A program made the translations under genes and the position numbers. A stretch of 64,000 bases of DNA from Muriicola soli (GTDB lineage: Bacteria; Bacteroidota; Bacteroidia; Flavobacteriales; Flavobacteriaceae), in contig NZ_CP035544.1 of NCBI RefSeq assembly GCF_004139715.1, forward strand, positions 558,001 to 622,000, read 5' to 3'. Every line of letters begins with the position of its first letter. The first letter of the stretch is position 1. Below the pieces are notes generated by a model. It did no database searches and was not told the DNA's origin. It was given only the letters and a program-made list of their open reading frames with translations. Shown here piece by piece: positions 1 through 9,058 of this stretch.

Positions 1-1394
1 TGACCTGCTTCGTGGTAAGCAATTGTCTTTTTCTCTTCTTTGGTGATGATTTTATTCTTTTTCTCCAGTCCGCCAACTATACGGTCTACTGCATCCAGGA
101 AGTCTTGCTTTGTTACCGCTTTCTTTTCCTTTCTGGCTGCGATCAGTGCTGCTTCATTACAGACATTGGCTATATCGGCACCGGAAAAACCGGGAGTTTG
201 CCTGGCGAGGAAATCAAGGTCCAGAGTTTCCGCCGTTTTAATAGGTCTTAAATGAACTTCAAAGATCTCTTTTCTTTCCCTGATATCGGGTAAGTCGACA
301 TATATCTGCCTGTCGAATCTACCGGCTCTCATAAGAGCCTTGTCGAGGACATCAGCTCTGTTAGTGGCTGCGAGGACGATAACATTGGTATTCGTTCCAA
401 AACCATCCATTTCTGTCAACAGCTGGTTGAGTGTATTTTCACGTTCGTCATTAGAACCTGTAAAGTTGTTCTTGCCCCGGGCACGCCCAATGGCGTCGAT
501 CTCATCGATAAAAATAATAGCGGGAGCCTTGTCTTTAGCTTGTTTGAACAAGTCTCTAACCCTCGATGCTCCTACACCGACAAACATTTCAACAAAGTCG
601 GAACCTGAAAGGGAGAAGAAAGGAACCTTAGCTTCGCCGGCAACAGCCTTGGCTAATAGGGTTTTCCCTGTACCAGGAGGGCCTACCAGCAGTGCTCCCT
701 TGGGAATTTTTCCACCAAGAGATGTATATTTATCGGGGTTTTTCAAAAACTCCACGATCTCTTCTATTTCTTCCTTTGCACCTTCCAGTCCTGCAACATC
801 TTTAAAAGACGTTCTGGTATCTGTTTTTTCATCAAAGAGTTTAGCCTTGGACTTTCCGATATTAAAGATTTGCCCGCCGGCTCCTCCTGCTCCGCCGCCA
901 GACATTCTTCGCATAAGGTAAATCCATATTCCAATGATTAGAACAAAAGGCAAAATCGTGATCAGAAGGTCCATGAATAAATTCGATTCTTTGTCGAATT
1001 CAACAATGGTATTCAGAGAATTTTCCTTTTTTAGTTCGGTGATTTCGTTCTGAAAAATCTGAAGATCCCCATAATCCAGTATATACTGAGGTATTTCCGC
1101 AGTAGTAGGAAAGAAGGGTTTGTTGGCAACATCCTTATGGACGTCTTTAGCAAGGGCTTCCTCGGTAAGGAAGACCTTGGCCTGATTTGTATTGGTGATG
1201 ATCAGAATTTTTGAAATGTCCCCTGCTCTGAGATACTGCTGCAACTCTGAGGTAGTGGTTTTTCTTGTAGTACCCAGACTCCCGCTCCCAAAAAAGTTAA
1301 ATCCAAGCAGCAGCACGATGACCAGGCCGTAAATCCACCATGAACCAAATTTTGGTTTTTTTGTCGGGGTATTGTTATCTTTTTCTTTAGCCAT
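1..1394 (-). CDS. ftsH: ATP-dependent zinc metalloprotease FtsH (partial, C-terminus off the left edge)
   Basis: Membrane-anchored AAA+ protease that degrades misassembled membrane proteins and short-lived regulators. 464 codons are present. A charged N-terminus ([20 protein letters not shown]) leads into TM1 (about residues 20-36), a periplasmic segment and TM2 (about 136-156, followed by [10 protein letters not shown]). The AAA domain has Walker A GPPGTGKT, Walker B IIFIDEID and the arginine-finger region MRAGRFDRQ. The window ends inside the zinc-binding HEAGH motif: HEAG is readable and the last His codon is cut. Four bases separate it from the rsfS stop upstream, so rsfS-ftsH is one minus-strand operon. 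The peptidase domain cannot be checked here. Confidence 0.97.
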   Translation of the reverse strand, partial: MAKEKDNNTPTKKPKFGSWWIYGLVIVLLLGFNFFGSGSLGTTRKTTTSELQQYLRAGDISKILIITNTNQAKVFLTEEALAKDVHKDVANKPFFPTTAEIPQYILDYGDLQIFQNEITELKKENSLNTIVEFDKESNLFMDLLITILPFVLIIGIWIYLMRRMSGGGAGGAGGQIFNIGKSKAKLFDEKTDTRTSFKDVAGLEGAKEEIEEIVEFLKNPDKYTSLGGKIPKGALLVGPPGTGKTLLAKAVAGEAKVPFFSLSGSDFVEMFVGVGASRVRDLFKQAKDKAPAIIFIDEIDAIGRARGKNNFTGSNDERENTLNQLLTEMDGFGTNTNVIVLAATNRADVLDKALMRAGRFDRQIYVDLPDIRERKEIFEVHLRPIKTAETLDLDFLARQTPGFSGADIANVCNEAALIAARKEKKAVTKQDFLDAVDRIVGGLEKKNKIITKEEKKTIAYHEAG

Positions 1395-1397
1395 TTT

Positions 1398-1775
1398 CTA
1401 TTGATTAAAACTACTTTCTACCAGCGTCACCTTCGCATCGCCCCATAGTCCTTCTATATCGTAGAATTCTCTTACCTGCTTCTGAAATACGTGAACTACT
1501 ACGTTTACATAGTCCAAAAGCACCCATTCGGCATTGTCAGAACCTTCAACATGCCAGGGTTTATCTTTGATGCCTTTACTAACTGTTTTTTGGATTGAAT
1601 TTACGATCGCATTGACATGCGTATTGGAGGTACCATTACATAAAACAAAGTAGTCGCAAACAGTATTTTCTATGTCTCTTAGGTCGAGTAAATTGATTTC
1701 AAGTCCTTTAACATCCTCTATTCCTTGTAATATCAGAGCGATAAGTTCATCTGCGCTAGGCTTTCCTTTCTGCAT
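1398..1775 (-). CDS. rsfS: ribosome silencing factor RsfS/YbeB (iojap family)
   Basis: 125-residue member of the RsfS/iojap family, which binds ribosomal protein uL14 and blocks subunit joining when nutrients are scarce. The family core is visible: DYFVLCNGTSNTHVNAI followed by PWHVEGSDNAEWVLLDYVN and VVHVFQ. Its length is normal for the family (105-130). It lies 3 bases upstream of ftsH, an arrangement common in flavobacteria. A TAACTTTG -7 box sits about 20 nt before the start codon, and birA diverges on the other strand. Confidence 0.96.
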   Translation of the reverse strand: MQKGKPSADELIALILQGIEDVKGLEINLLDLRDIENTVCDYFVLCNGTSNTHVNAIVNSIQKTVSKGIKDKPWHVEGSDNAEWVLLDYVNVVVHVFQKQVREFYDIEGLWGDAKVTLVESSFNQ

Positions 1776-1794
1776 CCAAAATTTTTAGTTTCTA

Positions 1795-1802
1795 CAAAGT
1801 TA
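1795..1802 (-). promoter_or_regulatory. -7 box (TAACTTTG) of the rsfS-ftsH operon
   Basis: Read on the minus strand, this matches the Bacteroidota -7 consensus TAnnTTTG exactly. It is 19 nt before the rsfS ATG. No clear TTTG -33 element was found at the usual 19-22 nt spacing, so this is a partial match. Confidence 0.5.
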
Positions 1803-1872
1803 TTATTTTTTTATTTTCTTGCCCCTAGTTTTTAACATAACATTGTACAGTTATCAGGGGTTTTTACACACT

Positions 1873-2595
1873 ATGACTATAATCAAAGTTAATGCCACGG
1901 ATTCTACTAACCTTCATCTGAAAAGAATGATGCTGGGCACTGCCTTGGAGGATTTTACTGTCCTGGTGACCGATTCGCAGCTAAGCGGCAAGGGGCAAGC
2001 AGGTACAGTATGGAATTCTGAACCCGGTAAAAACCTGACCTTTAGTGTTTTGAAGCAGTTCGAAAAGCTCAGTGCCGATCAGGGTTTTTCCGTTTCAATG
2101 GCCTTGTCGCTCGCTTTGGTACAGTTCTTTCGGGAGCTGAATATTCCTCAATTAGCGATAAAATGGCCTAACGACATTATGTCAGGCAATAAAAAAATAT
2201 GCGGCATCCTGATTGAGAATACCCTAAAAGGGTTAATGTTAAAGCACGCTATTCTGGGCATTGGGATCAATGTGAATCAGGATAACTTCTTCGGCCTGCC
2301 AAATGCGGCATCCTTGAAACAAATCACTAGAAAAACGTATCAGTTAGAACCGCTGCTGAATCGTTTGCTAACCCTTTTGGAAGCTGTATTGGACATTGAT
2401 CAGGAAAATATAGAAAATTTGAAATCTGACTATGAAAGCCTTTTGTATCTGAAAGATCAAAAAGCACTCTATAAGATTCATGACGAATGGGTGGAGGGAT
2501 TTATTAGGGGTACAAGCCCGGAAGGCAAACTAAGGGTTGAAACCGCGGAAAGTAAACAAATACAATGCGGGCTCAAGGAAATAAAATACCCTTAG
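1873..2595 (+). CDS. birA: biotin--[acetyl-CoA-carboxylase] ligase
   Basis: Attaches biotin to the carrier lysine of biotin-dependent carboxylases through biotinyl-AMP. The ATG at 1873 is chosen because the family N-terminus (xIIKxxATDSTN) begins there; the frame is open upstream only through a TTG at 1819. Visible motifs are ATDSTN, the GKGQAGTVWNSEPGKNLTFS stretch (a variant of the biotin-binding GRGRxGrxW loop), AIKWPNDIM and ICGILIEN, then GIGINVNQ. At 240 residues it lacks an N-terminal helix-turn-helix, so it is a group I ligase and not a repressor. Divergent from rsfS. Confidence 0.95.
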   Translation: MTIIKVNATDSTNLHLKRMMLGTALEDFTVLVTDSQLSGKGQAGTVWNSEPGKNLTFSVLKQFEKLSADQGFSVSMALSLALVQFFRELNIPQLAIKWPNDIMSGNKKICGILIENTLKGLMLKHAILGIGINVNQDNFFGLPNAASLKQITRKTYQLEPLLNRLLTLLEAVLDIDQENIENLKSDYESLLYLKDQKALYKIHDEWVEGFIRGTSPEGKLRVETAESKQIQCGLKEIKYP

Positions 2596-2613
2596 AAATC
2601 CTTTTTTGAGGCC

Positions 2614-3006
2614 TTAGATTTTAGTGAGATTCTCGGAAAGGGTAGCCATAAAATTTGTGATAGGATTTTTAATCATCATGGCCATCATAGCGTTAAATTC
2701 ACCTTCAAAACTTAGGGTAACTTCACTGCTGTTTACATCAATCCCTTCGATATGTGCGCTGAGGGTAAAGGGGAGTTTTTCGCTTGCAGCGCCCAGTACC
2801 ACGCGTTCATGGGGAATTTGTTCTTTTCGTTTTAATACAATCTGAGGCATTCCATTAAGTGCAAATAGAAATGTGTCCTCGTCCAATATTTCAAATTTGT
2901 CGATGGATTCAGGCATCAGTTTTTCAAAATTCTGCAGGTCGGTGAGAAAAGCGTAGACTTCTTCTTTGTTTTTCCCAACTGTTTTTTTCGGACTTTCTAT
3001 ATGCAT
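2614..3006 (-). CDS. SRPBCC family protein
   Basis: 130-residue protein with the SRPBCC (START/Bet v1-like) layout: an N-terminal beta strand and helix with VYAFLTDLQNFEKLMPESID, a central sheet, and a long C-terminal helix (MMIKNPITNFMATLSENLTKI region). Homologues in flavobacteria sit in the same place, next to pyrE. The ligand is unknown. Its start is 4 nt after the pyrE stop, so it is probably translated from the pyrE mRNA. Confidence 0.85.
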   Translation of the reverse strand: MHIESPKKTVGKNKEEVYAFLTDLQNFEKLMPESIDKFEILDEDTFLFALNGMPQIVLKRKEQIPHERVVLGAASEKLPFTLSAHIEGIDVNSSEVTLSFEGEFNAMMAMMIKNPITNFMATLSENLTKI

Positions 3007-3010
3007 AGGT

Positions 3011-3652
3011 TCAGGGTTTCCAGAGGGAAGGATTCTTTCTCCACTCCATTAGTGTCTTGAGTTGTTCTTCTTTGATATAATGAGAATCGGAAGCTAACTT
3101 CACCAGTGTTTCATAATTGCTAAGCGTGTGGAGTTCAATACCACTCTTTTCAAAATTTTCACTGGCCAGATCAAAGCCGTAAGTAAAAATGGCAATCATC
3201 CCTTTTACTTTAGCCCCATTTTTATGAAGCGCCTCAACGGCATTCAAACTACTTTTTCCGGTACTGATGAGATCCTCAATGACCACTACAGTTTGGTCTT
3301 GTTCAAGCAGGCCCTCGATCTGGTTCTGTCTTCCGTGTGATTTGGCTTCTGGTCTTACATAGATAAACGGGAGCCCAAGGTATTCTGCAACCAGAGCTCC
3401 AATGCCGATTGCGCCTGTGGCCACTCCGGCAATGATATCAGGTTTGCCGTACAATTCCTCCACCTGCTTTGCGATTTCCTCCTTGATAAAGTTCCTGATC
3501 ACAGGGAAGGACAGCAGTATCCTGTTGTCGCAGTAAATTGGTGATTTCCATCCAGAGGCCCATGTAAAGGGATTTTCGGGTCTCAACTTAATTGCATTAA
3601 TTTGCAGAAGTAGTTCGGCCGTTTTGCTGGCAGTATGCTTGTCCAAAATCAT
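3011..3652 (-). CDS. pyrE: orotate phosphoribosyltransferase
   Basis: Converts orotate and PRPP to OMP in pyrimidine synthesis. The ATG at 3652 (MILDKHTASKTAELLL) is chosen over upstream codons because the family N-terminus aligns there and a TACATTTG -7 box ends only 4 nt before it. Visible features are the substrate-binding FTWASGWKSPIYCDNR region, GVATGAIGIGALVAEYLG, and the PRPP loop VVVIEDLISTGKSSLNA. 213 residues, normal length. It runs divergently from the NUDIX gene, with only 7 nt between the two start codons. The SRPBCC gene follows. Confidence 0.97.
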   Translation of the reverse strand: MILDKHTASKTAELLLQINAIKLRPENPFTWASGWKSPIYCDNRILLSFPVIRNFIKEEIAKQVEELYGKPDIIAGVATGAIGIGALVAEYLGLPFIYVRPEAKSHGRQNQIEGLLEQDQTVVVIEDLISTGKSSLNAVEALHKNGAKVKGMIAIFTYGFDLASENFEKSGIELHTLSNYETLVKLASDSHYIKEEQLKTLMEWRKNPSLWKP

Positions 3653-3656
3653 TTCG

Positions 3657-3664
3657 CAAATGTA
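3657..3664 (-). promoter_or_regulatory. -7 box (TACATTTG) abutting the pyrE start codon
   Basis: A perfect TAnnTTTG match on the minus strand ends 4 nt before the pyrE ATG. Transcription from it would begin at or within 1-2 nt of the start codon, giving a leaderless pyrE mRNA. It also overlaps the first codons of the divergent NUDIX gene. No -33 TTTG is visible at normal spacing. Confidence 0.5.
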
Positions 3665-4259
3665 TAAAGTTTTTGTTAATGATGCTCCCTTAGTTTTAAC
3701 AAACAAGCTGTCAGAAACTGTAAACGGAGAATACTTTCCCCTCAATGGAAGTGCCATAAAAACGGCTATAGATGCGCTGGCCAAAAAAAAGTTGGAAGCG
3801 GCGTATATCTATCATCCAAACCACGAAGAAATCCTCAAGAAATTCACCAAAAAAATACCCTTGGCCGTAGCAGCAGGGGGAGTAGTGACGAATAAAAAAG
3901 GTCAAGTGCTGTTTATTTACAGAAATAATAAATGGGATCTGCCTAAAGGAGGAATCGACAAAGGAGAAACATTAGAGGAATGCGCTATTCGCGAAGTGGA
4001 AGAGGAAACGGGCGTAAAGGGTCTGAAAATTGAAAACTACCTAAAAACAACTTACCACATTTTCAAAAAGGGCGGAGTTTACAAGCTCAAGGAAGTTCAC
4101 TGGTACGCCATGAAAACATCTTACAGGGGTAAACTTGTTGGCCAGAAGAGTGAAAAGATAGAAAAAGTGAAGTGGAAGGGTCCAAAAAAGATAAAAAAGG
4201 CCTTAGAAAATTCTTACACGAATATCAGGAGCCTGTTTGAAGTGGATAACTTTCACTAA
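3660..4259 (+). CDS. NUDIX hydrolase
   Basis: 199-residue protein whose second half (from about residue 70) is a NUDIX fold. The Nudix box runs from GGIDKGETLEECAIREVEEETG, preceded by WDLPKGG; the Glu residues of REVEEET are the metal ligands. The first 65 residues (MYKVFVNDAPLVLTN...) form an extra N-terminal region also found in flavobacterial homologues. The substrate, a nucleoside diphosphate linked to another group, cannot be deduced. It is divergent from pyrE and converges with the response regulator; the two stop codons overlap at 4256-4259. Confidence 0.93.
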   Translation: MYKVFVNDAPLVLTNKLSETVNGEYFPLNGSAIKTAIDALAKKKLEAAYIYHPNHEEILKKFTKKIPLAVAAGGVVTNKKGQVLFIYRNNKWDLPKGGIDKGETLEECAIREVEEETGVKGLKIENYLKTTYHIFKKGGVYKLKEVHWYAMKTSYRGKLVGQKSEKIEKVKWKGPKKIKKALENSYTNIRSLFEVDNFH

Positions 4260-4660
4260 GCGGCTTTGGTAATTTCTAGAATATCGTTCTTGCGAATAGG
4301 CTTGTTTTTAAATTCAAGCAGATGATGGGTCGTACCACTATATCTTTCCCATTGCTGTCTGTCATAAGGATCGATAGAGGAAGTCACAATATTGATTCTG
4401 ATCTTCTCGGGAATATTGAGCTCAATAAATTTTTCTAAAAATTGCCAACCGTCCATAATGGGCATGTTGATGTCAAGGAAGATCACCTCAGGTATGGTTT
4501 GTCCTTTTTTAACACGATCTGTGATATCGTCAATTGCCTCTTTCCCATTGACATAAGTTTTGATTTCCTCTGCCAGATCGAGCAGGCTCAACATTTTCTT
4601 TATCCCAAATACCGTGATAGGATCGTCATCAATGATGCAAACACTCTTAATTTTTGTCAT
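4256..4660 (-). CDS. single-domain response regulator
   Basis: 134-residue stand-alone CheY-like receiver with no output domain. The acidic pocket (VCIIDDDPITVFG), the phospho-acceptor Asp in EVIFLDINMPIMDGWQFLE, the switch Thr/Ser (NIVTSSID) and the conserved Lys (EFKNKPIRK) are all present. The ATG at 4660 lies inside the 3' end of the upstream histidine kinase gene (14-nt overlap), so the pair is translationally coupled. It probably acts by protein-protein contact or in a phosphorelay. The target is unknown. Confidence 0.93.
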   Translation of the reverse strand: MTKIKSVCIIDDDPITVFGIKKMLSLLDLAEEIKTYVNGKEAIDDITDRVKKGQTIPEVIFLDINMPIMDGWQFLEKFIELNIPEKIRINIVTSSIDPYDRQQWERYSGTTHHLLEFKNKPIRKNDILEITKAA

Positions 4661-7301
4661 TGAAGTAAATTTTAAATGTTGTTCCTTTTCCGACTTCGCT
4701 TTCCACAGCAACTTTTCCGTTCATGGCTTCAATCTGGTTTTTTGTAATGTATAGTCCAATTCCCCTTGCATCGGCATTTTCGTGGAATGTCTTGTACATC
4801 CCAAATAGTTTACTGCCATGCTCTTCCAGGTCAATACCAAGTCCGTTATCCTTGATATTTAATACGGTATAGTCGCCTTCAGTCTTGGCAGTAAGTTGTA
4901 CTACGGGTTTTCGCATGGGATCCCTGTACTTTATGGCGTTGGTTATAAAATTCATCAGGATACTCTCTGCATAGGCCGGGACAGATTTTACTTCTAGATC
5001 CTTTTCCACATCATTGATAATAATGGCACTGTGATTTTTTAAATAGGCCGTTAGGTTCTGTTCAACGGCATTTATTTTTTCATAGAGGCGAACCGGTTTT
5101 TTATCGAGGTTGATGTTGGTGCTAATCGCCACTACTTCATTGAGATTTTCCAAAGTTTCAAGAAGGTTGTCAGAAGCTTCCATCAGCATTTTAATGATTC
5201 TGTTTTTTTCCTCTGCATCTGTTTCACTCACCAGGAAATCGAGGAGCATAGAAAAATTGGCAGTATGCGACCTCAGGTTATGGGAAACGATATGGGCAAA
5301 GTTGATCAGTTTTTTATTTTGGATGGAAGTCACATTGATAAGGTCGTGCAACTCATCTTCCTTACGCTTGAGGTCGGAGATATCCAGGCTGATGCCTATA
5401 AGACCTTTTACCTTTTTGTCGCTCCCGATAAGTGGAATTTTAGAACTCAGGAAAGAGGTGGCCGTCCCGTCCTTTTTAACACTGATGGTTTCTTTTCGCA
5501 ACATAGGTACCCTGGAATTGATCACTTGGAGATCTTCCTGTCTGGAGATTTCGGCCGATTTTTTATCATAAAAGTCATAATCATTCTTCCCAATGACTTC
5601 TGACTCTTTTAGACCTACATAGTCTAGTTCCGATTTGTTTACCAATATCTTCCTCGATTCGAGATCCTTGATAAAAACATTAAGCGGAAGGTTGTCAATA
5701 AGGGTTTTCAGCAATTGTTTCTCCTCTCTGAGTTGTGCTTCCGTAAGCTTACTCTGAGAAATATCCTGAGCTGTAGACCATAGTAATTTTCTTCCTTTTC
5801 TGTTGCCCACAAGGGAGCCACTGACCAATACCGGAAATCGTGTTCCATCCTTTTTGGTATATTCCTGTTCTTCAGGACCAAATGTGTTGGTATTTTCTAA
5901 TTCTTTCTTGATCCTTTGCAGTTGCGACCTGGAAACGTTGAGCAGGATGTCCTGAACCTTGAGTTTACCGAGATGTTGCCTGGTGTATCCTGTCGTTTCT
6001 TCAAAGGAAGAGTTGAAATCGAGGATCTCCCCGGTTTCAAAATCACTAAGAATGTAACTGGTAGGTGACAATTCGTAAAGAGCCCGGAACTTCTTTTCGC
6101 TCTCCTTTAGTTTTCGTCGTGCGGCGACCATCTCTTTGATCATACGACCTTCGGCGAGAAGAGAAATTATATTTCCTTGCTCGTCATATACTGGTTTTAA
6201 GCTGAAATCTACCGGGATCGGATTCTTGTCCTTATCAAGGACTACGATCTCGCTCCTCATCACTTCCCCTTCACAAGCAGCATTAATTATTTCTTTTAGT
6301 CCCTCTTTTACGTAATCAGGTATGGGCCACCAGTAGGCGTCCCAGAATTTTTTATTGACGACATCCTCTTCTTTTAGTCCTGAGAATTGTAATGCTGTTT
6401 CGTTGATTTCCAGAAAGGTGCCCTGGGTGTCGAGTATTCCTGTAAATTGATAGGAAGAATTAAAAATACTTTTAAAATGACGTTCCTGCAGCTTGCTTTT
6501 ACGCTCAGATTCAATCTTTGGGGTTATGTCCCGGAAAGTTCCCACAAGGCCAATCAGCTTCCCCTTCTTAAAAATGGGTTTACCAGTGGCGATCACTGTA
6601 ATTTCGTTTCCCTTGGCCGTAATCATTTGGCAAGTAACTTCGTAGGACTCACTTTTCTGTACGGCCTTATCGAAGGCCATTGCTATGGTATTCCTACTGA
6701 AACCTTCTTTGTAAAAATTTATGGCAGTCTCTACGCTGGGCTCATAGCTGGGGACCACTTCGTGTATCTTTTTAGTGATCTCACACCAGTTTAGGCGATT
6801 GCGTTCAAGGTCGAACTCCCAGCTCCCTACATCGGTAATCTCAGATTTAGCCGCGAGGAGAGTTTCCAGTTTTTCGGTTTGTAATTCAAGATTGATCCGA
6901 TCGGTAACTTCTTCAGTTTGCAGAATGATGCCTACAATATTTTCCTTTTCGTCGTACCAGGGGATATTTTGCCATTGAAACCACTGCAACGTACCGTCCG
7001 TAGCGATATGATGATGTACACTTTCATCACTGGAAATGCCTTTTAGACACTCTTTAAGTACTTTTTGCCAGTCTTTGCTGATTTCGCCAAATAGTTCTTT
7101 CAGATTACGCCCTATAACGTCTCTGTTCTCAAAATCAAAATCATTGATCCACTTATCAGAAACATGAACCACTTCGTAATTTTTATTAATAAAAGCAGTT
7201 GCCGTAGGCAACTGTTTTACGAGGTAGTTTAAAGTTACTGTAGGGGTTCCACGCAACATGCTGTTGTAATTTCCTACTAATGTATTCTGATTATTCAACA
7301 T
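4647..7301 (-). CDS. multi-PAS hybrid-free sensor histidine kinase
   Basis: 884-residue cytoplasmic kinase without a predicted membrane segment. I read five successive PAS/PAC modules, at about 20-140, 150-265, 272-395, 400-520 and 528-645. Each ends in a PAC-like strand such as GIILQTEEVTDRI or GLIGISLDISDLKRK. The dimerisation/phosphoacceptor helix follows (FAHIVSHNLRSHTANF, phospho-His in SHNLRSH), then the ATPase domain: N box NFITNAIKYRDP, G1 DNGLGID, G2 GIGLYITKN and a C-terminal GKGTTFKIYF strand. The ligands of the PAS domains are not recognisable. The adjacent receiver is the likely partner. Start MLNNQNTLVG at 7301. Confidence 0.94.
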   Translation of the reverse strand: MLNNQNTLVGNYNSMLRGTPTVTLNYLVKQLPTATAFINKNYEVVHVSDKWINDFDFENRDVIGRNLKELFGEISKDWQKVLKECLKGISSDESVHHHIATDGTLQWFQWQNIPWYDEKENIVGIILQTEEVTDRINLELQTEKLETLLAAKSEITDVGSWEFDLERNRLNWCEITKKIHEVVPSYEPSVETAINFYKEGFSRNTIAMAFDKAVQKSESYEVTCQMITAKGNEITVIATGKPIFKKGKLIGLVGTFRDITPKIESERKSKLQERHFKSIFNSSYQFTGILDTQGTFLEINETALQFSGLKEEDVVNKKFWDAYWWPIPDYVKEGLKEIINAACEGEVMRSEIVVLDKDKNPIPVDFSLKPVYDEQGNIISLLAEGRMIKEMVAARRKLKESEKKFRALYELSPTSYILSDFETGEILDFNSSFEETTGYTRQHLGKLKVQDILLNVSRSQLQRIKKELENTNTFGPEEQEYTKKDGTRFPVLVSGSLVGNRKGRKLLWSTAQDISQSKLTEAQLREEKQLLKTLIDNLPLNVFIKDLESRKILVNKSELDYVGLKESEVIGKNDYDFYDKKSAEISRQEDLQVINSRVPMLRKETISVKKDGTATSFLSSKIPLIGSDKKVKGLIGISLDISDLKRKEDELHDLINVTSIQNKKLINFAHIVSHNLRSHTANFSMLLDFLVSETDAEEKNRIIKMLMEASDNLLETLENLNEVVAISTNINLDKKPVRLYEKINAVEQNLTAYLKNHSAIIINDVEKDLEVKSVPAYAESILMNFITNAIKYRDPMRKPVVQLTAKTEGDYTVLNIKDNGLGIDLEEHGSKLFGMYKTFHENADARGIGLYITKNQIEAMNGKVAVESEVGKGTTFKIYFNDKN

Positions 7302-7485
7302 TCCTTAATGATTGTTGTGAACCTGCCTAAACTCGTTGTGTGCGTACAATATTCTATAGACTGTAGGCAAATACAACACTAAAGTAAGAAAAAACCTACA
7401 AAATGAAACTAAGAAGTGATGAAGTGTGAGGTAATTTTTTTATTGATTCGAATTTTCAGATCAGATTTTTCGTAGAAACCTCTAA

Positions 7486-7938
7486 TTAAAGCCTAACTGT
7501 TTCCGGAACCAGGGAGGTGTAGTCGCCCCCGTTTCGTATAACATCACGAACAATGGAAGAGCTGATATACGATTTACCTGAGGACGTTAAAAGAAAGACA
7601 GTTTCTATGCCAGAGAGCTTTCTATTGGTATGAGCAATTGCCTTTTCAAATTCAAAATCGGCCGGATTCCTTAGACCGCGGAGAATAAAATCTGCATTTA
7701 CCCTTTTGCAGTAGTCAATAGTCAGGCCCTCATAGGTATCGATTTTTACCTTTTCCTCATGTTTAAACGCTTCTTCAATAAAGGCCTTTCGCCTGGCCTC
7801 ATCAAACATATAAGTCTTCTCTGCATTTGTTCCTATGGCGATGATGATCTCGTCAAAGAGTTGGGTTCCCCGCTCAATGATATCGTAATGTCCTAAAGTG
7901 ATGGGATCAAAAGAACCCGGAAAAATAGCGCGTCTCAT
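7486..7938 (-). CDS. coaD: pantetheine-phosphate adenylyltransferase
   Basis: Transfers AMP from ATP to 4'-phosphopantetheine, the fourth step of CoA synthesis. The nucleotidyltransferase signature is intact: FPGSFDPITLGHYDIIERG (T/HxGH type, here TLGH) near the N-terminus, FILRGLRNPADFEFE in the middle, and the SSSIVRDVIRNGG motif near the end. At 150 residues the length is normal. It lies 29 nt downstream of ddl, probably on the same transcript. 184 bp separate it from the histidine kinase gene. Confidence 0.97.
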   Translation of the reverse strand: MRRAIFPGSFDPITLGHYDIIERGTQLFDEIIIAIGTNAEKTYMFDEARRKAFIEEAFKHEEKVKIDTYEGLTIDYCKRVNADFILRGLRNPADFEFEKAIAHTNRKLSGIETVFLLTSSGKSYISSSIVRDVIRNGGDYTSLVPETVRL

Positions 7939-7967
7939 GTGCCGTTTCTGTCTGTATTCAAATGTAC

Positions 7968-8948
7968 TTAATTTTCCTCTAAAGCCTCTTTCACAGCGCT
8001 TTCGAACAATTCAGCCAATGAAATACCAGCAGCGAGGGCCTGTTGCGGAAGGATACTTTTCTCAGTGAGCCCGGGGGTGGTATTCATCTCGAGCATATGT
8101 GGTACACCATCAATAAGGATAAATTCGCTCCTGGTGTACCCCTTCATTCCCAAGGTCTTGTATACCATTGTGGCGATCTGTGTAACCGCCTTCTTTTCCT
8201 TTTCTGAAATTCTTGCCGGAGTAATTTCCTGCGACTTTCCCTGGTATTTTGCCTCATAGTCGAAAAAATCATTTTCGCTGACAATTTCAGTGATGGGCAG
8301 TACCGTGGTTTTACCCTTGTAGGTAATGACACCTACCGAAACTTCTGTCCCTTTAAGAAAGGATTCGATAATAATCTCAGTATCTTCTTTAAAGGCGTGC
8401 TCTATCCCTTTAGCCAGTTCTTCGGCCTTGTGAACCTTGGTAATCCCAAAACTGCTTCCGGCCCTGTTGGCTTTTACAAAACAAGGAAGTCCTACCTTCC
8501 TTAAAATTTCATCTTTCTCAATTTCTTCTCCCTGGTTGAGGTAATAGGATTTTGCCATTTTTACCCCGTATGGTTTCAGGACACTCAGAAGATCCCTTTT
8601 GTTAAAGGTCAGTGCAGCTTGATAATACCCACAAGATGTCTGAGGAAGGTTGAGTAATTCAAAATAGGCCTGCATTAATCCATCTTCCCCCGGAGAGCCA
8701 TGTATCGCATTGAAAACACAGTGAAAGGAAATCTTTTCATCTTCTATTTGAACTGAGAAGTCGGAGCGATCAATAGGATATTCTCTATCGGCATCATCCA
8801 GGCAAGCCCATTTTTTCGTAGATATGATCACACGGAATAGGTTATATCGCTCTTTACTAAGATGTTTATAGACATTTTGCCCGCTTAATAAAGAAATCTG
8901 GTGTTCGCTGGAATAGCCACCCATGATTATGGCAATATTCAATTTCAT
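7968..8948 (-). CDS. ddl: D-alanine--D-alanine ligase
   Basis: ATP-grasp enzyme that makes the D-Ala-D-Ala dipeptide for peptidoglycan. The N-terminus MGGYSSEHQISLLSG is the Ddl signature 1 (HxExxxS type, here SSEHQIS). NAIHGSPGEDGLMQAYFE, LPCFVKANRAGSSFGITKV and the metal-binding end MLEMNTTPGLTEKSILPQQA are present. The 326-residue length is typical of flavobacterial Ddl. It is divergent from the PASTA gene, with 110 bp between starts. Confidence 0.97.
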   Translation of the reverse strand: MKLNIAIIMGGYSSEHQISLLSGQNVYKHLSKERYNLFRVIISTKKWACLDDADREYPIDRSDFSVQIEDEKISFHCVFNAIHGSPGEDGLMQAYFELLNLPQTSCGYYQAALTFNKRDLLSVLKPYGVKMAKSYYLNQGEEIEKDEILRKVGLPCFVKANRAGSSFGITKVHKAEELAKGIEHAFKEDTEIIIESFLKGTEVSVGVITYKGKTTVLPITEIVSENDFFDYEAKYQGKSQEITPARISEKEKKAVTQIATMVYKTLGMKGYTRSEFILIDGVPHMLEMNTTPGLTEKSILPQQALAAGISLAELFESAVKEALEEN

Positions 8949-9029
8949 AAGTACTGAGGTGATGTCATTGGACCGATATAATGAACCGTTATAACAAGGT
9001 CAAAGTAAAGAAAAAAGCATTCGGTTTCC

Positions 9030-9037
9030 TATCTTTG
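9030..9037 (+). promoter_or_regulatory. -7 box (TATCTTTG) of the PASTA-rluD operon
   Basis: A perfect TAnnTTTG match 21 nt before the ATG at 9059. Its position means the upstream ATG at 8981 would not be transcribed from it, which supports the shorter PASTA protein. No -33 TTTG at the expected spacing. Confidence 0.5.
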
Positions 9038-9058
9038 CCAGGCGTTAAGCAAAAGTTT

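Noticed and set aside
340-921. 193-codon open frame on the plus strand opposite ftsH
   Set aside because: Antisense to the conserved AAA domain of ftsH in a fixed frame; low-complexity Ser/Pro-rich product with no recognisable features.
3653-3784. Longer pyrE starting at 3784
   Set aside because: Extra residues do not resemble PyrE, overlap the NUDIX gene, and lie upstream of the -7 box.
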